Positions 15,862 through 24,795 of a stretch of DNA of 52,362 bases are shown in pieces (within the stretch, counting starts at the first letter, position 1; each line of letters begins with the position of its first letter). The stretch is from positions 1-52,362 of the forward strand of contig NZ_JAIVFN010000014.1 of NCBI RefSeq assembly GCF_030015065.1, written 5' to 3'. Origin of the DNA: Xanthobacter autotrophicus. GTDB taxonomy: Bacteria > Pseudomonadota > Alphaproteobacteria > Rhizobiales > Xanthobacteraceae. The notes under the pieces are model-generated. The model saw only the letters and a program-made list of their open reading frames with translations, was not told where the DNA came from and ran no database searches. The position numbers and the translations under genes were made by a program.

Positions 15862-16032
15862 GGGGCAGGTTTAGCGCCTCCTTGGACGACCCGGAAAACC
15901 AATTGTCGCGTCCGGTCGCGAAGCCAGGGCTTGCGACAGAGCGATACACTTCGCCCCTTCCCCCGATATCCTCCTGCGACGCAGCCCGCCCACCTTCGCC
16001 CCATCGACACGCACAAGCGATGAGGTGAGGAC

Positions 16033-16566
16033 ATGAAACGCAAGACGCTCGCGATCCTGGGCGCCGTCGCCGCAATTGCCGTGGTCGGCGCTCTCTCCAT
16101 CCCCGCCATTGCCGGTGGCCCGGGCGGCTGCTGGGGCCGCGGTCCCGGCTTCGGCATGATGGGCGGCCATGGCGGTCCCGGCTGGCAGGGCATGGGTGGC
16201 CCAATGGGCGGTGGCATGGGCGGTGGCATGCATGGGCCTATGGGCCGCTTCGCCGCCGCGCAGGTCTACATGACCTTCGACGCCGACGGCAACGGCACAG
16301 TGACCGTCGCCGAGGCGGAGGCCGGCATCGAGAAGCTGCGGGCGAGCCATGATGGCGACGGCAACGGCACCTTGTCCCGCGAGGAGTTCGGCAAGCTCTT
16401 CGCCGAGGTGACGAAGACCATGGCTGACCGCCCCTTCGCCATGCTCGACGCCAATGGTGACGGCCAGCTGAGCGCCGAGGAGATGCGCTTCCCCGCCCAG
16501 ATGATGGCGCGGATGCAGGCGTGGCACGGCCAGCAGGCTGCGCCCGGCGCCAAGCCGGGGAAATGA
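16033..16566 (+). CDS. Exported EF-hand protein with a Gly/Met-rich segment
   Basis: A 177-residue protein with a signal peptide (residues 1-27, ending PAIAG). A low-complexity Gly/Met/His segment follows (about 28-72, repeats of GGPM and GGGMGGGM). It then has three EF-hand loops at about residues 83-94 (DADGNGTVTVAE), 107-118 (DGDGNGTLSREE) and 139-150 (DANGDGQLSAEE). The acidic loops should bind Ca2+. The Met/His-rich part could bind copper. It begins ten bases after a GAGGTGAGGAC ribosome site. The cytochrome b561 gene follows after 63 bases. It is divergent from the two-component genes and a plausible target of them. Confidence 0.85.
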   Translation: MKRKTLAILGAVAAIAVVGALSIPAIAGGPGGCWGRGPGFGMMGGHGGPGWQGMGGPMGGGMGGGMHGPMGRFAAAQVYMTFDADGNGTVTVAEAEAGIEKLRASHDGDGNGTLSREEFGKLFAEVTKTMADRPFAMLDANGDGQLSAEEMRFPAQMMARMQAWHGQQAAPGAKPGK

Positions 16567-16629
16567 CCTGGAGCAGGTGGCGGCCCCGCGCGGGGGCCGC
16601 CACCTCGTCCGACACGGAAAGGAGAGGAC

Positions 16630-17127
16630 ATGACCGCCCCCATCACCACCGGATATTCCCGCACCCAGATCGCCCTGCATTGGGCCGTTGCGGCCCTCGT
16701 TGCCGCCCAATATCTCTTCAACGATGCCATCGCCGAGGCCTGGAGCGCTTATGTGCAGGGCAAGGCCTACGGCTTCGACCCGCTGGTGCTCGCCCATGTG
16801 GCGGGTGGCGTCCTCATCCTCGCCCTGGTCCTGTGGCGCATCGCCCTGCGCACGACGCGCGCCGCGCCGCCGCTGCCCGAGCGCGAGCCCCCGGCGCTCG
16901 CCGTGTTGGCAAGGGTGACGCATCTTGCCTTCTATGCGGCGCTGATCGGGCTTTCGGCCACCGGGGCCCTCGCCTGGTTCGTCGATGTGCGGCCCGCCGC
17001 CGGCGCCCACAACGTGCTGAAGGTGGTGCTGCTGGCGCTGATTGCCCTGCACGTCCTCGCCGTGATCTTTCACCAGAGCGTGCTGAAGAGCGGCATCATG
17101 CAGCGCATGGTGCGTCCCGGCGTCTGA
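16630..17127 (+). CDS. Cytochrome b561-family membrane protein
   Basis: A 165-residue protein with four membrane helices and histidines at the positions used for two b-type hemes: His18 in QIALHWAVAAL, one in VLAHVAGG, one in RVTHLAFYA, and His residues in ALHVLAVIFHQ near the end. Bacterial b561 proteins carry electrons from ubiquinol, for example to superoxide. An AAAGGAGAGGAC ribosome site precedes the ATG. It is probably co-transcribed with the EF-hand gene upstream and ends 21 bases before the convergent ABC gene. Confidence 0.9.
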   Translation: MTAPITTGYSRTQIALHWAVAALVAAQYLFNDAIAEAWSAYVQGKAYGFDPLVLAHVAGGVLILALVLWRIALRTTRAAPPLPEREPPALAVLARVTHLAFYAALIGLSATGALAWFVDVRPAAGAHNVLKVVLLALIALHVLAVIFHQSVLKSGIMQRMVRPGV

Positions 17128-17148
17128 GGGCGGGGGCGTCGTGGGATC

Positions 17149-17862
17149 TCAGGCGGGTGAAACCGCTTCGGCTTCCAGCCGGCCATCGCGAAGGGCAAAG
17201 ATGCGGTCGAAGCGATCAAAGATCTTCTCGTCGTGGGTGACGGCGATGATCGCGGCATCCTGATCGATGGCGACCTTGCGCAAAAGATCCATGACGATCC
17301 CGGCGCGCTTGGAATCGAGAGCCGCGGTGGGCTCGTCGGCCAGGATGATGCACGGGCGATTGGCCAGCGCGCGCGCGATCGCGACCCGCTGCGCCTCGCC
17401 GCCCGAAAGCTTGGCCGGCATCGCCGAGCGTCGATTGCCGACCTCCAGATAGTCGAGGAGCTCGGCCGCGCGTGCCCGGGCCGTCTCGGCATCCTTGCCG
17501 GCCAGGCGCAGGACGAGGGCCACATTCTCGGTTGCGTCGAGAAACGGGATCAGGTTGTGGAACTGAAAGATGAAGCCGATCTTGTCCAGCCGCAGACGCC
17601 TGAGATCCGACCTCAGCCAGCGACCATCCTCGATCACGCGCTCGCCATCGAGCTCCATCGCGCCGGACGAGGCGTCGAGGATGCAGCCGATCACGTTCAG
17701 CAGTGTCGTCTTGCCGGATCCTGACGGACCCAGCAGAGCCACCACCTGGCGCGGGTAGACCGTCAGCGAGACGTCGCGCAGGGCGTCGACACGCGTTGCT
17801 CCCGTGCCGAAATGCTTGGAGATGTGATCGAGCCGAACCAGGGGATCACCGGCCAATGGCAT
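17149..17862 (-). CDS. ABC transporter ATP-binding protein (LolD/MacB/DevA type)
   Basis: A 237-residue ATPase with Walker A GPSGSGKTT (residues 45-53), the Q-loop FQFHNLIPFLDATENV, signature LSGGEAQRVAIARAL, Walker B IILADEPTAAL and H-loop AVTHDEKIF. The family serves FtsX-type permeases that drive periplasmic or outer-membrane processes rather than solute import. It is the last gene of a three-gene leftward operon, 5 bases after the permease gene. The substrate is unknown. Confidence 0.93.
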   Translation of the reverse strand: MPLAGDPLVRLDHISKHFGTGATRVDALRDVSLTVYPRQVVALLGPSGSGKTTLLNVIGCILDASSGAMELDGERVIEDGRWLRSDLRRLRLDKIGFIFQFHNLIPFLDATENVALVLRLAGKDAETARARAAELLDYLEVGNRRSAMPAKLSGGEAQRVAIARALANRPCIILADEPTAALDSKRAGIVMDLLRKVAIDQDAAIIAVTHDEKIFDRFDRIFALRDGRLEAEAVSPA

Positions 17863-17867
17863 GTCGC

Positions 17868-19001
17868 CTAACCTCCGAGCGCCGTGGCGGGATCAACCCG
17901 CAATGCCGCGCGAACACCCAGGCCGCTCGACGCGATGCAGACCGCAAGCACGACCAGGCCGAGCCCGGCCACATTGTCCACATCGAGGACCACCCGACGC
18001 GGGAAGTGATCCTTGATGGCGAAGATCATGGCCGTGCCGAGCGCGAACCCAATCAGGCCGAGCGCCAGCGCCTGCTGCACGATCATCAGGACGATCGTGC
18101 GATCGGGGGCGCCGATCAGCTTGAGCGTCGCGATCTGCTTCAGCTTCTCCATGGTCATCGTATAGATGATGAGGGCGATGATCACCGCGGACACAAAGAG
18201 CAGGATTGTCGTGAACAGCCCGATCTGGCGCCGGGCGCGATCGACCAGCGAGCGGGACAGGATATCCTCCTGCTCCGCCTGCGTGATGGCCGAAAAGTGT
18301 TTCCATCGACGAATCGTCTCCGCCACGGCATCCACTGACGCTTTGGGCTGAAGGCGTGCGACGACGGCATTCACCGTGTCGCGACCGGCCGCCGCGGTTC
18401 CGCGTGCGATCTGGACGCGGGCCGCGGGAGGACCGAGATCGAACTGCAGCTTCTGCGCATCGCCCAACGTGATGTAGACCGCCGGGTCGCCGCCGGAATT
18501 GACCTGGTGCCGGGTCAGGCCGACGACCGCGAACGTGTTGCGCCCGAGATCGATCCTGTCGCCGAGAACAAGTCCGCTCGCCTGGTCGGCGACCATCTCG
18601 AAATGGCTGCGCACGATGGCGCGTCCTTCCGCGATCTCCGGCGGTCCCCCGGGCCGCGTCGGCTCATAGCCGATGACGTAGAGACGGAGCTTGCGGCCTT
18701 GATGCTCGGCCTCGACGGTCTGGTAGGTGATGCCGCCGGCTGCGGTGACGCCGGCGATGCGCGCCACCGCCTCGCGGACATCGCCCGGAATGCGGGACGC
18801 TTCGGCGAAGGGGCCGCGCGAGTTGGCTTCCACGACCCAGAGATCCACCGCCGGAGCACGCGCAATCGTCAGGGCGTCAACGACGATGCCGCGATAAATT
18901 CCGATCATCGCCATCACCACCCCGAGCAGAAGGGCGAGCCCCAGGCAGGTCAGCAGGAAGCGCCCGAGGTTGTGGCAGATGTCGCGATAGGCGAGGTTCA
19001 T
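17868..19001 (-). CDS. FtsX-like ABC permease (DevC type)
   Basis: A 377-residue membrane protein: helix 1 at residues 13-37, a large extracytoplasmic domain to about 250, then three C-terminal helices (TTILLFVSAVIIALIIYTMT onward) typical of the FtsX/MacB permease domain. The conserved TLKLIGAPDRTI cytoplasmic segment lies between helices 2 and 3. The start overlaps the stop of the membrane-fusion gene by ATGA, so the three subunits are made together. Such DevBCA-like systems export compounds through the envelope with an outer-membrane channel, which is not encoded here. Confidence 0.9.
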   Translation of the reverse strand: MNLAYRDICHNLGRFLLTCLGLALLLGVVMAMIGIYRGIVVDALTIARAPAVDLWVVEANSRGPFAEASRIPGDVREAVARIAGVTAAGGITYQTVEAEHQGRKLRLYVIGYEPTRPGGPPEIAEGRAIVRSHFEMVADQASGLVLGDRIDLGRNTFAVVGLTRHQVNSGGDPAVYITLGDAQKLQFDLGPPAARVQIARGTAAAGRDTVNAVVARLQPKASVDAVAETIRRWKHFSAITQAEQEDILSRSLVDRARRQIGLFTTILLFVSAVIIALIIYTMTMEKLKQIATLKLIGAPDRTIVLMIVQQALALGLIGFALGTAMIFAIKDHFPRRVVLDVDNVAGLGLVVLAVCIASSGLGVRAALRVDPATALGG

Positions 19002-20230
19002 GGGGCGCCGGCCTCGATGACGCGCGCGGCACGGCCCTCCTTGAAGGCAGGATCGACCTGCGTGACGACCAGCGCTCCCTCGGGCAGGCCGCCGAAGATC
19101 TCGAGCCGCCCATCTTCGGTGCGATGGCGAAAGGCGACGAGACGGCGCTCGAGGCGCCCCTGCTCGACGGTCCAGACCTTGCCTTCCCGCCCGTCATAGC
19201 CTTGCACGGCGGCTTCCGGAACGAGCAGCGCCTTGTCGAGCGTGGCGACAGAGATCCAGAACTCGACTTGCTCGCCGAGGAAGATGCGGGGCGGAGGATT
19301 GTCTCCCTTCACATAGATGCGCCGCTCTTCCGTGACACGGTCGCTTTCAAGACCGATGCGCGCCACGCGCCCGGCGAAGCTCTGCTGCGGGGTTGAGCGC
19401 CTGCGGGCCTCCACGCGCTGGCCCTCCTCGATGAAGCCGGCACGCGCCTCGTCCACATAGGCCAGCCCCCAATAGGTGCCGACCGCCACGAGGGAAAAGA
19501 TGGGCTCCCCCGGATTGACGACGCTGCCGGCCTCCTTGTGGCGCGCGATGACGATGGCGTCGTAGGGTGCGACCAGCGTGCGATGGCGCAGCATGGTCTG
19601 CTCAAACTGCAGCTGGGCGCGCGCATCGGCGAGTTGGGCCTTGGCGCTTGCAAGCTCGCTTTCCGCCACAAGCGCATCCGCATTGGCGACAGCCTCGTCG
19701 CGCAGCGTCTCCTCGGCGACCTGCTGGGAGACGATGTCGCGTCCCGCCAGGGTTTGCTTGCGCCGGTTGGCCACCTGCTTCTGGGCGAAGACGGCCTTCG
19801 CCTTCTGGAGGTTCGCCTCGGCGCGGCGGATGTTGACCTCCGCGATCTCCGCTGCGGCCACCGCCTTGGCAACCTTGGCCTCCTGCTCCCCCGCATCGAG
19901 GCGCGCAAGCACCTGCCCCTGGGACACGCGGTCCCCATGATCGGCCAGAAGCTCGGTGAGGGTCGCACCGACCTCGAAGCCGATCTTGGACAGCACCTGG
20001 GCCTCGACGGTGCCCAGGCCGAACACCCGCACAGGCACGTTTTGCTCTGGATATGCGACACTGACGGGAATGGGTCTGCTGCCGGCGAAGAAGACCCCCG
20101 CCGCAAGCACCGCGACCGCCGCGGCGGACAGGGCCACCGTCCTGAGCATCCGTCCCTTGGGACGCCTTTCGGCGGCGCCAGCGGATGAGGAAGGCATGGG
20201 CGGCTGCGCCTCGTCTTGTCCGTCCGACAC
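18998..20230 (-). CDS. Periplasmic membrane-fusion protein (HlyD/DevB family)
   Basis: A 410-residue adaptor. One N-terminal membrane anchor lies near residues 30-50 (ALSAAAVAVLAAGVFFAGS). A lipoyl-type half follows (VGATLTELLADHGDRVSQGQ), then a long Ala/Lys/Gln coiled coil (about 115-220), the second lipoyl half (LVAPYDAIVIARHKEAGSVV) and beta-barrel domains. I chose GTG 20230 because AGGAGGTG lies directly upstream. ATG 20197 is a shorter alternative. It links the FtsX/ATPase pump to an outer-membrane channel. It is the first gene of the exporter operon. Confidence 0.88.
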   Translation of the reverse strand: MSDGQDEAQPPMPSSSAGAAERRPKGRMLRTVALSAAAVAVLAAGVFFAGSRPIPVSVAYPEQNVPVRVFGLGTVEAQVLSKIGFEVGATLTELLADHGDRVSQGQVLARLDAGEQEAKVAKAVAAAEIAEVNIRRAEANLQKAKAVFAQKQVANRRKQTLAGRDIVSQQVAEETLRDEAVANADALVAESELASAKAQLADARAQLQFEQTMLRHRTLVAPYDAIVIARHKEAGSVVNPGEPIFSLVAVGTYWGLAYVDEARAGFIEEGQRVEARRRSTPQQSFAGRVARIGLESDRVTEERRIYVKGDNPPPRIFLGEQVEFWISVATLDKALLVPEAAVQGYDGREGKVWTVEQGRLERRLVAFRHRTEDGRLEIFGGLPEGALVVTQVDPAFKEGRAARVIEAGAP

Positions 20231-20656
20231 TTTCACCTCCTGCCAGAAGTCTCCACAGCGTCGCACCGACATCCGGGTGAGGCCGATATCAGCATCATTT
20301 CGGACGCGGCGCATTGCTCGGACCTCGGGCGATCCTCGGTAGGCTCAATGCGCGCGGCGACTTCGAGCCTCTTCAACGGATCCAGCCCCGCCTGCACCAG
20401 CACAATCGGGATCAGACGGGCATCCACGTTCGGGAATATTCTGACCATACATCAAGCCAGCATTACACATTGCCTGATTCGACGTGGCCATAAGCGACCA
20501 TTCCGCGCCGGCGGGCGGTGCGGTGCGGTGCGGACGTAAAACCTGCCGCTTGAGTTCTCTCAATGCGGCATCCGCCACTCTCGGGTGTTCTTCGCCATGG
20601 AGATGCCTGTTCAAGGTCGATGGCGCCTCGTCGCGGCGTGAAAGAGAAACGTAGAC
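20231..20656. other. Intergenic region between the exporter operon and the ferric-reductase-like gene
   Basis: About 425 bases without a supportable gene. A short run of GCGGT repeats occurs at 20514-20533. A leftward frame (20233-20448) has no ribosome site or family resemblance. The region must hold the divergent promoters, but no clear -35/-10 pair could be fixed by eye. Confidence 0.4.
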
Positions 20657-22009
20657 ATGCGACACATCAAGCTGGCCCTTTTCGGCATCCTCGCTTTCAT
20701 GTCCGTGCTGTGGATCGCAGCGGAGCCTGGGGTGTTCCAACGGAATGGCTTCTTCGCGGTGCGGGCGGTAGCGGCGCAATATACCGGCGTCCTGGCCATC
20801 GCCGTCATGAGCGTGGCGATGCTGCTGGCCCTGCGCCCGCGCTGGCCCGAGCGCTGGATGGGCGGGCTCGACAAGATGTATCGCCTCCACAAATGGCTGG
20901 GCATCACCGCCCTTGTCGTCGCCGTCATCCATTGGCTGTGGGCGCAGGGGCCGAAATGGGCCGTGGGCTGGGGCCTGCTGGAGCGACCCGTCCGCGGCCC
21001 ACGCCCACCCATCGCGAACCCGGTCGAGGCCTTCTTCTCAAGCCTGCGCGGCACCGCCGAGGGCATCGGCGAATGGGCCTTCTACGCGGCCGTGGCGCTG
21101 ATCGCGCTGGCCCTGATCCGCGTCTTTCCCTACCGCTGGTTCTACAAGACCCACCGCCTGCTGGCGGTGGCCTATCTGGTGCTGGTGTTCCACACGGTGG
21201 TGCTCCTGAACTTCGCCGACTGGATGACGCCGCTCGGCGCGGTGATGGCCCTGCTGCTGGCCGGCGGCACCTTCGCCGCGGGCGTGGTGCTGGCGCGCCG
21301 GGTCGGCGCCGCGCGGCAGGTGAAGGGGCGGATTGCCGAGATGAACTATTTTCCGGGGGTGAAGGTGCTCGAAACCATCATCGATGTGCCGGCCGGCTGG
21401 CCGGGGCATCGGGCGGGCCAGTTCGCCTTCGCCCTGTCGGATGCCTCCGAAGGCGCGCATCCCTACACCATTGCTTCGGGCTGGCATCCGGACCATCCAC
21501 GGATCACATTCATTACCAAGGAGCTCGGCGACCACACCAGCCGCCTCAAGGAGCGGCTCAAAGTGGGCCAGGAGGTTCGGGTCGAGGGGCCATACGGCTG
21601 CTTCACCTTCGACGACGACTGCCGCCACCAGATCTGGATCGGCGGCGGCATCGGCATCACCCCGTTCATCGCGCGCATGAAGCACATGGCCCTGCGCGGC
21701 GAGGCGCCCGACTGGCCGGAAGGACAGACGGCGGACCTGTTCCACGCCACCTCCGATGTGGACGAGGGGGCGCTCGCCAAACTCGGGTACGACGCGCGCT
21801 CCGCCAACGTGCGCCTGCACCTGCTGGTCAGCCCGCGCGACGGCCGGTTGACCGGCGCCCGCATCCGCGAGGCCGTGCCGAACTGGCGCGAGGCCAGCAT
21901 CTGGTTCTGCGGTCCCGCCGGCTTCGGGGCGGTGCTGCGACGGGATTTCGCCGCCGCAGGGTTTCCCGTGGAGCAGAGGTTCCATCAGGAGCTCTTCGAC
22001 ATGCGGTGA
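20657..22009 (+). CDS. Ferric-reductase-like flavocytochrome (FRD/NOX family)
   Basis: A 450-residue membrane oxidoreductase. The N-terminal half has about six helices with heme-ligand histidines in RLHKWLGITALVVAVIHWLW and YKTHRLLAVAYLVLVFHTVV, the spacing found in ferric reductases and NADPH oxidases. The C-terminal half has an FAD-binding barrel with HPYTIAS (about residues 274-280) and a nucleotide domain with GGGIGITPF and WFCGPAGFG. Electrons go from NAD(P)H through FAD and hemes across the membrane. The acceptor could be Fe(III), Cu(II) or a protein methionine sulfoxide partner. It stands alone. Confidence 0.9.
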   Translation: MRHIKLALFGILAFMSVLWIAAEPGVFQRNGFFAVRAVAAQYTGVLAIAVMSVAMLLALRPRWPERWMGGLDKMYRLHKWLGITALVVAVIHWLWAQGPKWAVGWGLLERPVRGPRPPIANPVEAFFSSLRGTAEGIGEWAFYAAVALIALALIRVFPYRWFYKTHRLLAVAYLVLVFHTVVLLNFADWMTPLGAVMALLLAGGTFAAGVVLARRVGAARQVKGRIAEMNYFPGVKVLETIIDVPAGWPGHRAGQFAFALSDASEGAHPYTIASGWHPDHPRITFITKELGDHTSRLKERLKVGQEVRVEGPYGCFTFDDDCRHQIWIGGGIGITPFIARMKHMALRGEAPDWPEGQTADLFHATSDVDEGALAKLGYDARSANVRLHLLVSPRDGRLTGARIREAVPNWREASIWFCGPAGFGAVLRRDFAAAGFPVEQRFHQELFDMR

Positions 22010-22316
22010 GGCTGGCTCAACCTGTTGTGTCCAAATCGGAGGCGGGAGCCCGGACGGTGCGCAGAACCGCTGACCGCGGTTCCTCGTTGCGGCGGCTCAC
22101 CGCCTGCAGACATGCCTCCTGCTGTGGTTGGGAAGGGACCCGCGCATCTGCCGTTGCTCGTCAACGGCGCGACGGTGGTGGGACCATCAGGCGGACGACA
22201 ATCCCGACGACATCAGCCAGACCGAACAGGCCCGACGAGACGGGCCGGTCGCGACAAAGTACGTCAGAGGCGGCGGGCATCCGCCCAGGCCGGCGGCGAG
22301 GCCCGCCCCGTCACGC
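22010..22316. other. Intergenic region without recognisable content
   Basis: Between the flavocytochrome stop and the convergent Spy-like gene there are 307 bases. I see no credible coding frame, strong terminator or repeat. The composition remains GC-rich. Confidence 0.4.
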
Positions 22317-22883
22317 TCACATCATGCATCCCATGCCGGTGAGCAACTCGTTGGCCTTCTTTTTCTGGCCATCGCTGAGCGCGGCGTAGAGGCCGCTTAG
22401 CGGCTGCTTCATGTCCTTAAGAGCGGCGGCGCGGGCTTCCATCACCGCGATACGGGACTCCAGGCGCTCCACCGGCGTGTCGGCGTCAAAGCTGGCGCGC
22501 ATGGCCTGGCGCAGGCCCTGCATGCTGACGAAATTGTTCTTCATCACCACCACATAGGCGTCCCATGCCTTGGCCTGCGCATCGGTGACGCCGAGCTCGG
22601 CCTTCAGGAAGGCAGCTCGCCCCTCAATGAAGGCGGGCAGCTCGCCATCGGCATCACCGGTCATCCAGCCACCGCAGCCGCCCATCATGCTCCGGGCCGC
22701 GCGCTGGAAGCCGGGGCCCCAGCCGCCCTGGCCGGGACCCATATAACCCGCACCCTGACCCATCATGCCCGGACCATAGCCGGGCCCACCGCCCATCTGG
22801 GCGCTCGCCGGCACGGCGGACAATGCCGCCGCGACCAGCGCGAACGCTGCGACGCCCGTGACGGAAAAAGACTTGATCTTCAT
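22317..22883 (-). CDS. Spy/CpxP-family periplasmic protein (LTxxQ)
   Basis: A 188-residue exported protein. Residues 1-28 are a signal peptide ending PASAQ. Residues 29-75 are Gly/Met/Pro-rich with a MMGGCGGWM cluster. The rest is helical with the LTxxQ-like element LSDGQ near the C-terminus. The family includes Spy and CpxP, which protect periplasmic proteins, and many relatives linked to metal stress. The Met-rich segment resembles the one in the EF-hand protein encoded 6 kb upstream and suggests copper or other soft-metal binding. A GGAAGGGAGAG ribosome site precedes the start. Confidence 0.8.
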   Translation of the reverse strand: MKIKSFSVTGVAAFALVAAALSAVPASAQMGGGPGYGPGMMGQGAGYMGPGQGGWGPGFQRAARSMMGGCGGWMTGDADGELPAFIEGRAAFLKAELGVTDAQAKAWDAYVVVMKNNFVSMQGLRQAMRASFDADTPVERLESRIAVMEARAAALKDMKQPLSGLYAALSDGQKKKANELLTGMGCMM

Positions 22884-23130
22884 GACGCTCTCCCTTCCTG
22901 TGGGCGGACACGTCCGCCCCTCCGACCTGAACCGGGGTTGAGCCCGAGCATTTTAGGCGCGCTTGCGCCTCCTGCCGCGTCGATCCACGCGCAATGCCCC
23001 AATCGTGATGCAGGACGGACGGCTTCCGCGGTCCTGTCGCGCGACCCACAGCGGCGGGCGGGCACACCCGAAACTGTCGTCACCGATGGCCGGCATCACC
23101 GCGCTACCGGCGATAGACCTCGATCAAAAA

Positions 23131-23151
23131 ATGCGTTTGCACGCATATGCG
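23131..23151. promoter_or_regulatory. Nested palindromes upstream of arsR, operator candidate
   Basis: ATGCG-TTTGCA-CGCAT (23131-23146) is a dyad with 5-base arms. CGCATATGCG (23142-23151) is a perfect 10-base palindrome overlapping it. They lie 21-41 bases before the ArsR start at 23172, the normal place for autoregulation by ArsR/SmtB proteins. Binding is inferred. Confidence 0.5.
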
Positions 23152-23171
23152 CATGAGCGTAAATAGATCCC

Positions 23172-23471
23172 ATGCAGCCTGCACTCACTCTTCTGTCGGC
23201 CTTGGCCGAACCCACCCGCCTCGCAGCGGTGCGCCTCCTATGGGACGGGCGCGAGCATTGCGTCTGCGAGCTCGTGCGCGTCCTCGGTGTCACCCAGTCC
23301 CGCATGTCGCGCCATATGGCGGTGCTCAAGCAGGCGGGCGTCGTGGTGGATCGGCGAGACGCCCAATGGGTGCGCTACCGTCGCAATCCCGAATTGCCGG
23401 CCGAGCAGGCAGCCATCATTGATGCTGTCCTCAACAGCCTGAACACCTCGTCCGATAGGAGAGCAGCGTGA
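23172..23471 (+). CDS. ArsR-family metal(loid)-responsive repressor
   Basis: A 99-residue winged-helix repressor: ALAEPTRLAAVRLLWDGREH, then CVCELVRVLGVTQSRMSRHM as helix-turn-helix. The C-V-C pair at about residues 31-33 matches the ELCVCDL metal-binding motif of ArsR proteins sensing arsenite or similar soft metals. The stop overlaps the GTG start of the permease gene. It heads a four-gene operon (permease, small thioredoxin, OsmC-like) and probably represses it through the palindromes just upstream. Confidence 0.92.
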   Translation: MQPALTLLSALAEPTRLAAVRLLWDGREHCVCELVRVLGVTQSRMSRHMAVLKQAGVVVDRRDAQWVRYRRNPELPAEQAAIIDAVLNSLNTSSDRRAA

Positions 23472-24532
23472 GCGCTGACCTGTCATTGACCGGGCGCAAG
23501 CCGCCGCGGGAGGCATCGCCTCTGGCCTGGGCGGCGGCGACCGTCGCGGCGATCGCCCTCTGGTTCGTGGTCTATGCCCAGCTCGCGCCGTTCTCCCAAT
23601 GGCTGGTGGCCCGCCTGCCGGTGGAGCCGGGCAGCCATCTTGCCGAGGCGGTCGCGTTCTTCATCTACGACACGCCCAAGGTGCTGATGCTGCTGACGCT
23701 GGTGGTGTTCGCCATGGGCGTGGTGCGCAGCTTCTTCTCCGCCGAGCGCACCCGTGCGCTGCTCGCCGGAAAGCGCGAGGGGCTCGGCAATATCGCGGCC
23801 GCCGGCCTCGGCATCGTCACGCCCTTCTGCTCCTGCTCGGCGGTGCCGCTGTTCGTCGGCTTCGTCTCCGCCGGCGTCCCCCTCGGCGTGACGTTTTCCT
23901 TCCTCATCGCCGCGCCCATGGTCAATGAGGTGGCGCTGGGCCTGCTGTTCGCGCTGGTCGGCTGGAAGGTGGCGCTCACTTATCTGGCCTTCGGCCTTGC
24001 GGTGGCCATCGTCGCCGGCTGGGTCATCGGGCGCCTGCATCTGGAAGGCTGGCTGGAAGACTGGGTGCGCAATGTGCGCGCCGCTCCGCTCGAACTGCCG
24101 CCAAATGGCATGACGCTGGTGGATCGCATCAGGGCTGGTCTCGACGCGGTGCGCGACATCGTCGGCAAGGTCTGGATGTGGATCATCGCCGGCATCGCGG
24201 CGGGCGCCTTCATCCACGGCTACGTGCCGGCGGATCTGCTCGCCTCCATCATGGGGCGGGATGCGTGGTGGTCGGTTCCGGCGGCGGTCCTGCTGGGCAT
24301 TCCCATGTATTCCAACGCCGCGGGCATCATCCCGGTGGTGGAGGCCCTGCTGGCCAAGGGGGCGGCGCTTGGCACCGTGCTCGCCTTCATGATGGCGGTC
24401 ATCGCTTTGTCCCTGCCGGAAATGATCATCCTGCGCAAAGTCCTGAGCCTGAAGCTGATCGCCGTGTTCGTGGGCGTGGTCGGCACCGGCATCCTCGCCG
24501 TGGGTTTCCTGTTCAACGCGCTGTTTTCTTGA
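23468..24532 (+). CDS. DUF318-type permease (ArsP-like)
   Basis: A 354-residue membrane protein with about nine helices. The hallmark TPFCSCSAVPLFVG at residues 118-131 has the paired cysteines of this permease family. A second conserved segment GIPMYSNAAGIIP lies near residue 277. Relatives such as ArsP export organic arsenicals; others move uncharacterised metals. The GTG start overlaps the arsR stop, and the small thioredoxin gene follows after 19 bases. The substrate is probably a thiol-reactive metalloid, inferred from the ArsR and thioredoxin neighbours. Confidence 0.9.
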   Translation: MSADLSLTGRKPPREASPLAWAAATVAAIALWFVVYAQLAPFSQWLVARLPVEPGSHLAEAVAFFIYDTPKVLMLLTLVVFAMGVVRSFFSAERTRALLAGKREGLGNIAAAGLGIVTPFCSCSAVPLFVGFVSAGVPLGVTFSFLIAAPMVNEVALGLLFALVGWKVALTYLAFGLAVAIVAGWVIGRLHLEGWLEDWVRNVRAAPLELPPNGMTLVDRIRAGLDAVRDIVGKVWMWIIAGIAAGAFIHGYVPADLLASIMGRDAWWSVPAAVLLGIPMYSNAAGIIPVVEALLAKGAALGTVLAFMMAVIALSLPEMIILRKVLSLKLIAVFVGVVGTGILAVGFLFNALFS

Positions 24533-24551
24533 AACAAGAAAGGCGAAGGCC

Positions 24552-24788
24552 ATGAAAGAGGTGAAGGTGCTCGGTCCCGGCTGCTCCCGCTGCGAGGCAA
24601 CGGCGCAGATGGTGCGCGACGAGGCGGCCAAGCTCGGGCTCGACGTCACGGTGGAAAAGGTCACCGACTATGCGGTGATCGCCGGCTACGGCATCGCCTC
24701 GACCCCCGGCATCGTCATCGACGGCAAGGTGGTGCACGCGGGCGGTCTGCCGAAGCCGGACGATGTCGCCCGCTGGCTCGCGGCGTGA
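24552..24788 (+). CDS. Small thioredoxin-like protein (redox-active disulfide protein 2 type)
   Basis: A 78-residue single-domain protein with the N-terminal active site GPGCSRCE (Cys11, Cys14), the cis-Pro strand IASTPGIVIDGKVVHAG and a C-terminal helix. This short thioredoxin type is regularly encoded next to DUF318 permeases. It may reduce the permease's CSCS cysteines or its substrate. It has a GAAAGGCGAAGGCC ribosome region and is followed by the OsmC-like gene 7 bases after its stop. Confidence 0.92.
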   Translation: MKEVKVLGPGCSRCEATAQMVRDEAAKLGLDVTVEKVTDYAVIAGYGIASTPGIVIDGKVVHAGGLPKPDDVARWLAA

Positions 24789-24795
24789 GCGCCGC

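Noticed and set aside
20233-20448. Leftward 71-codon frame upstream of the HlyD-type gene
   Set aside because: No ribosome site, no recognisable family, and it ends in the leader of the exporter operon. It remains only a weak possibility.
20563-22389. 608-codon alternative frame over the ferric-reductase-like gene
   Set aside because: The frame at 20657-22009 has all heme, FAD and NAD motifs; the longer one is Arg/Gly/Pro-rich and has none.
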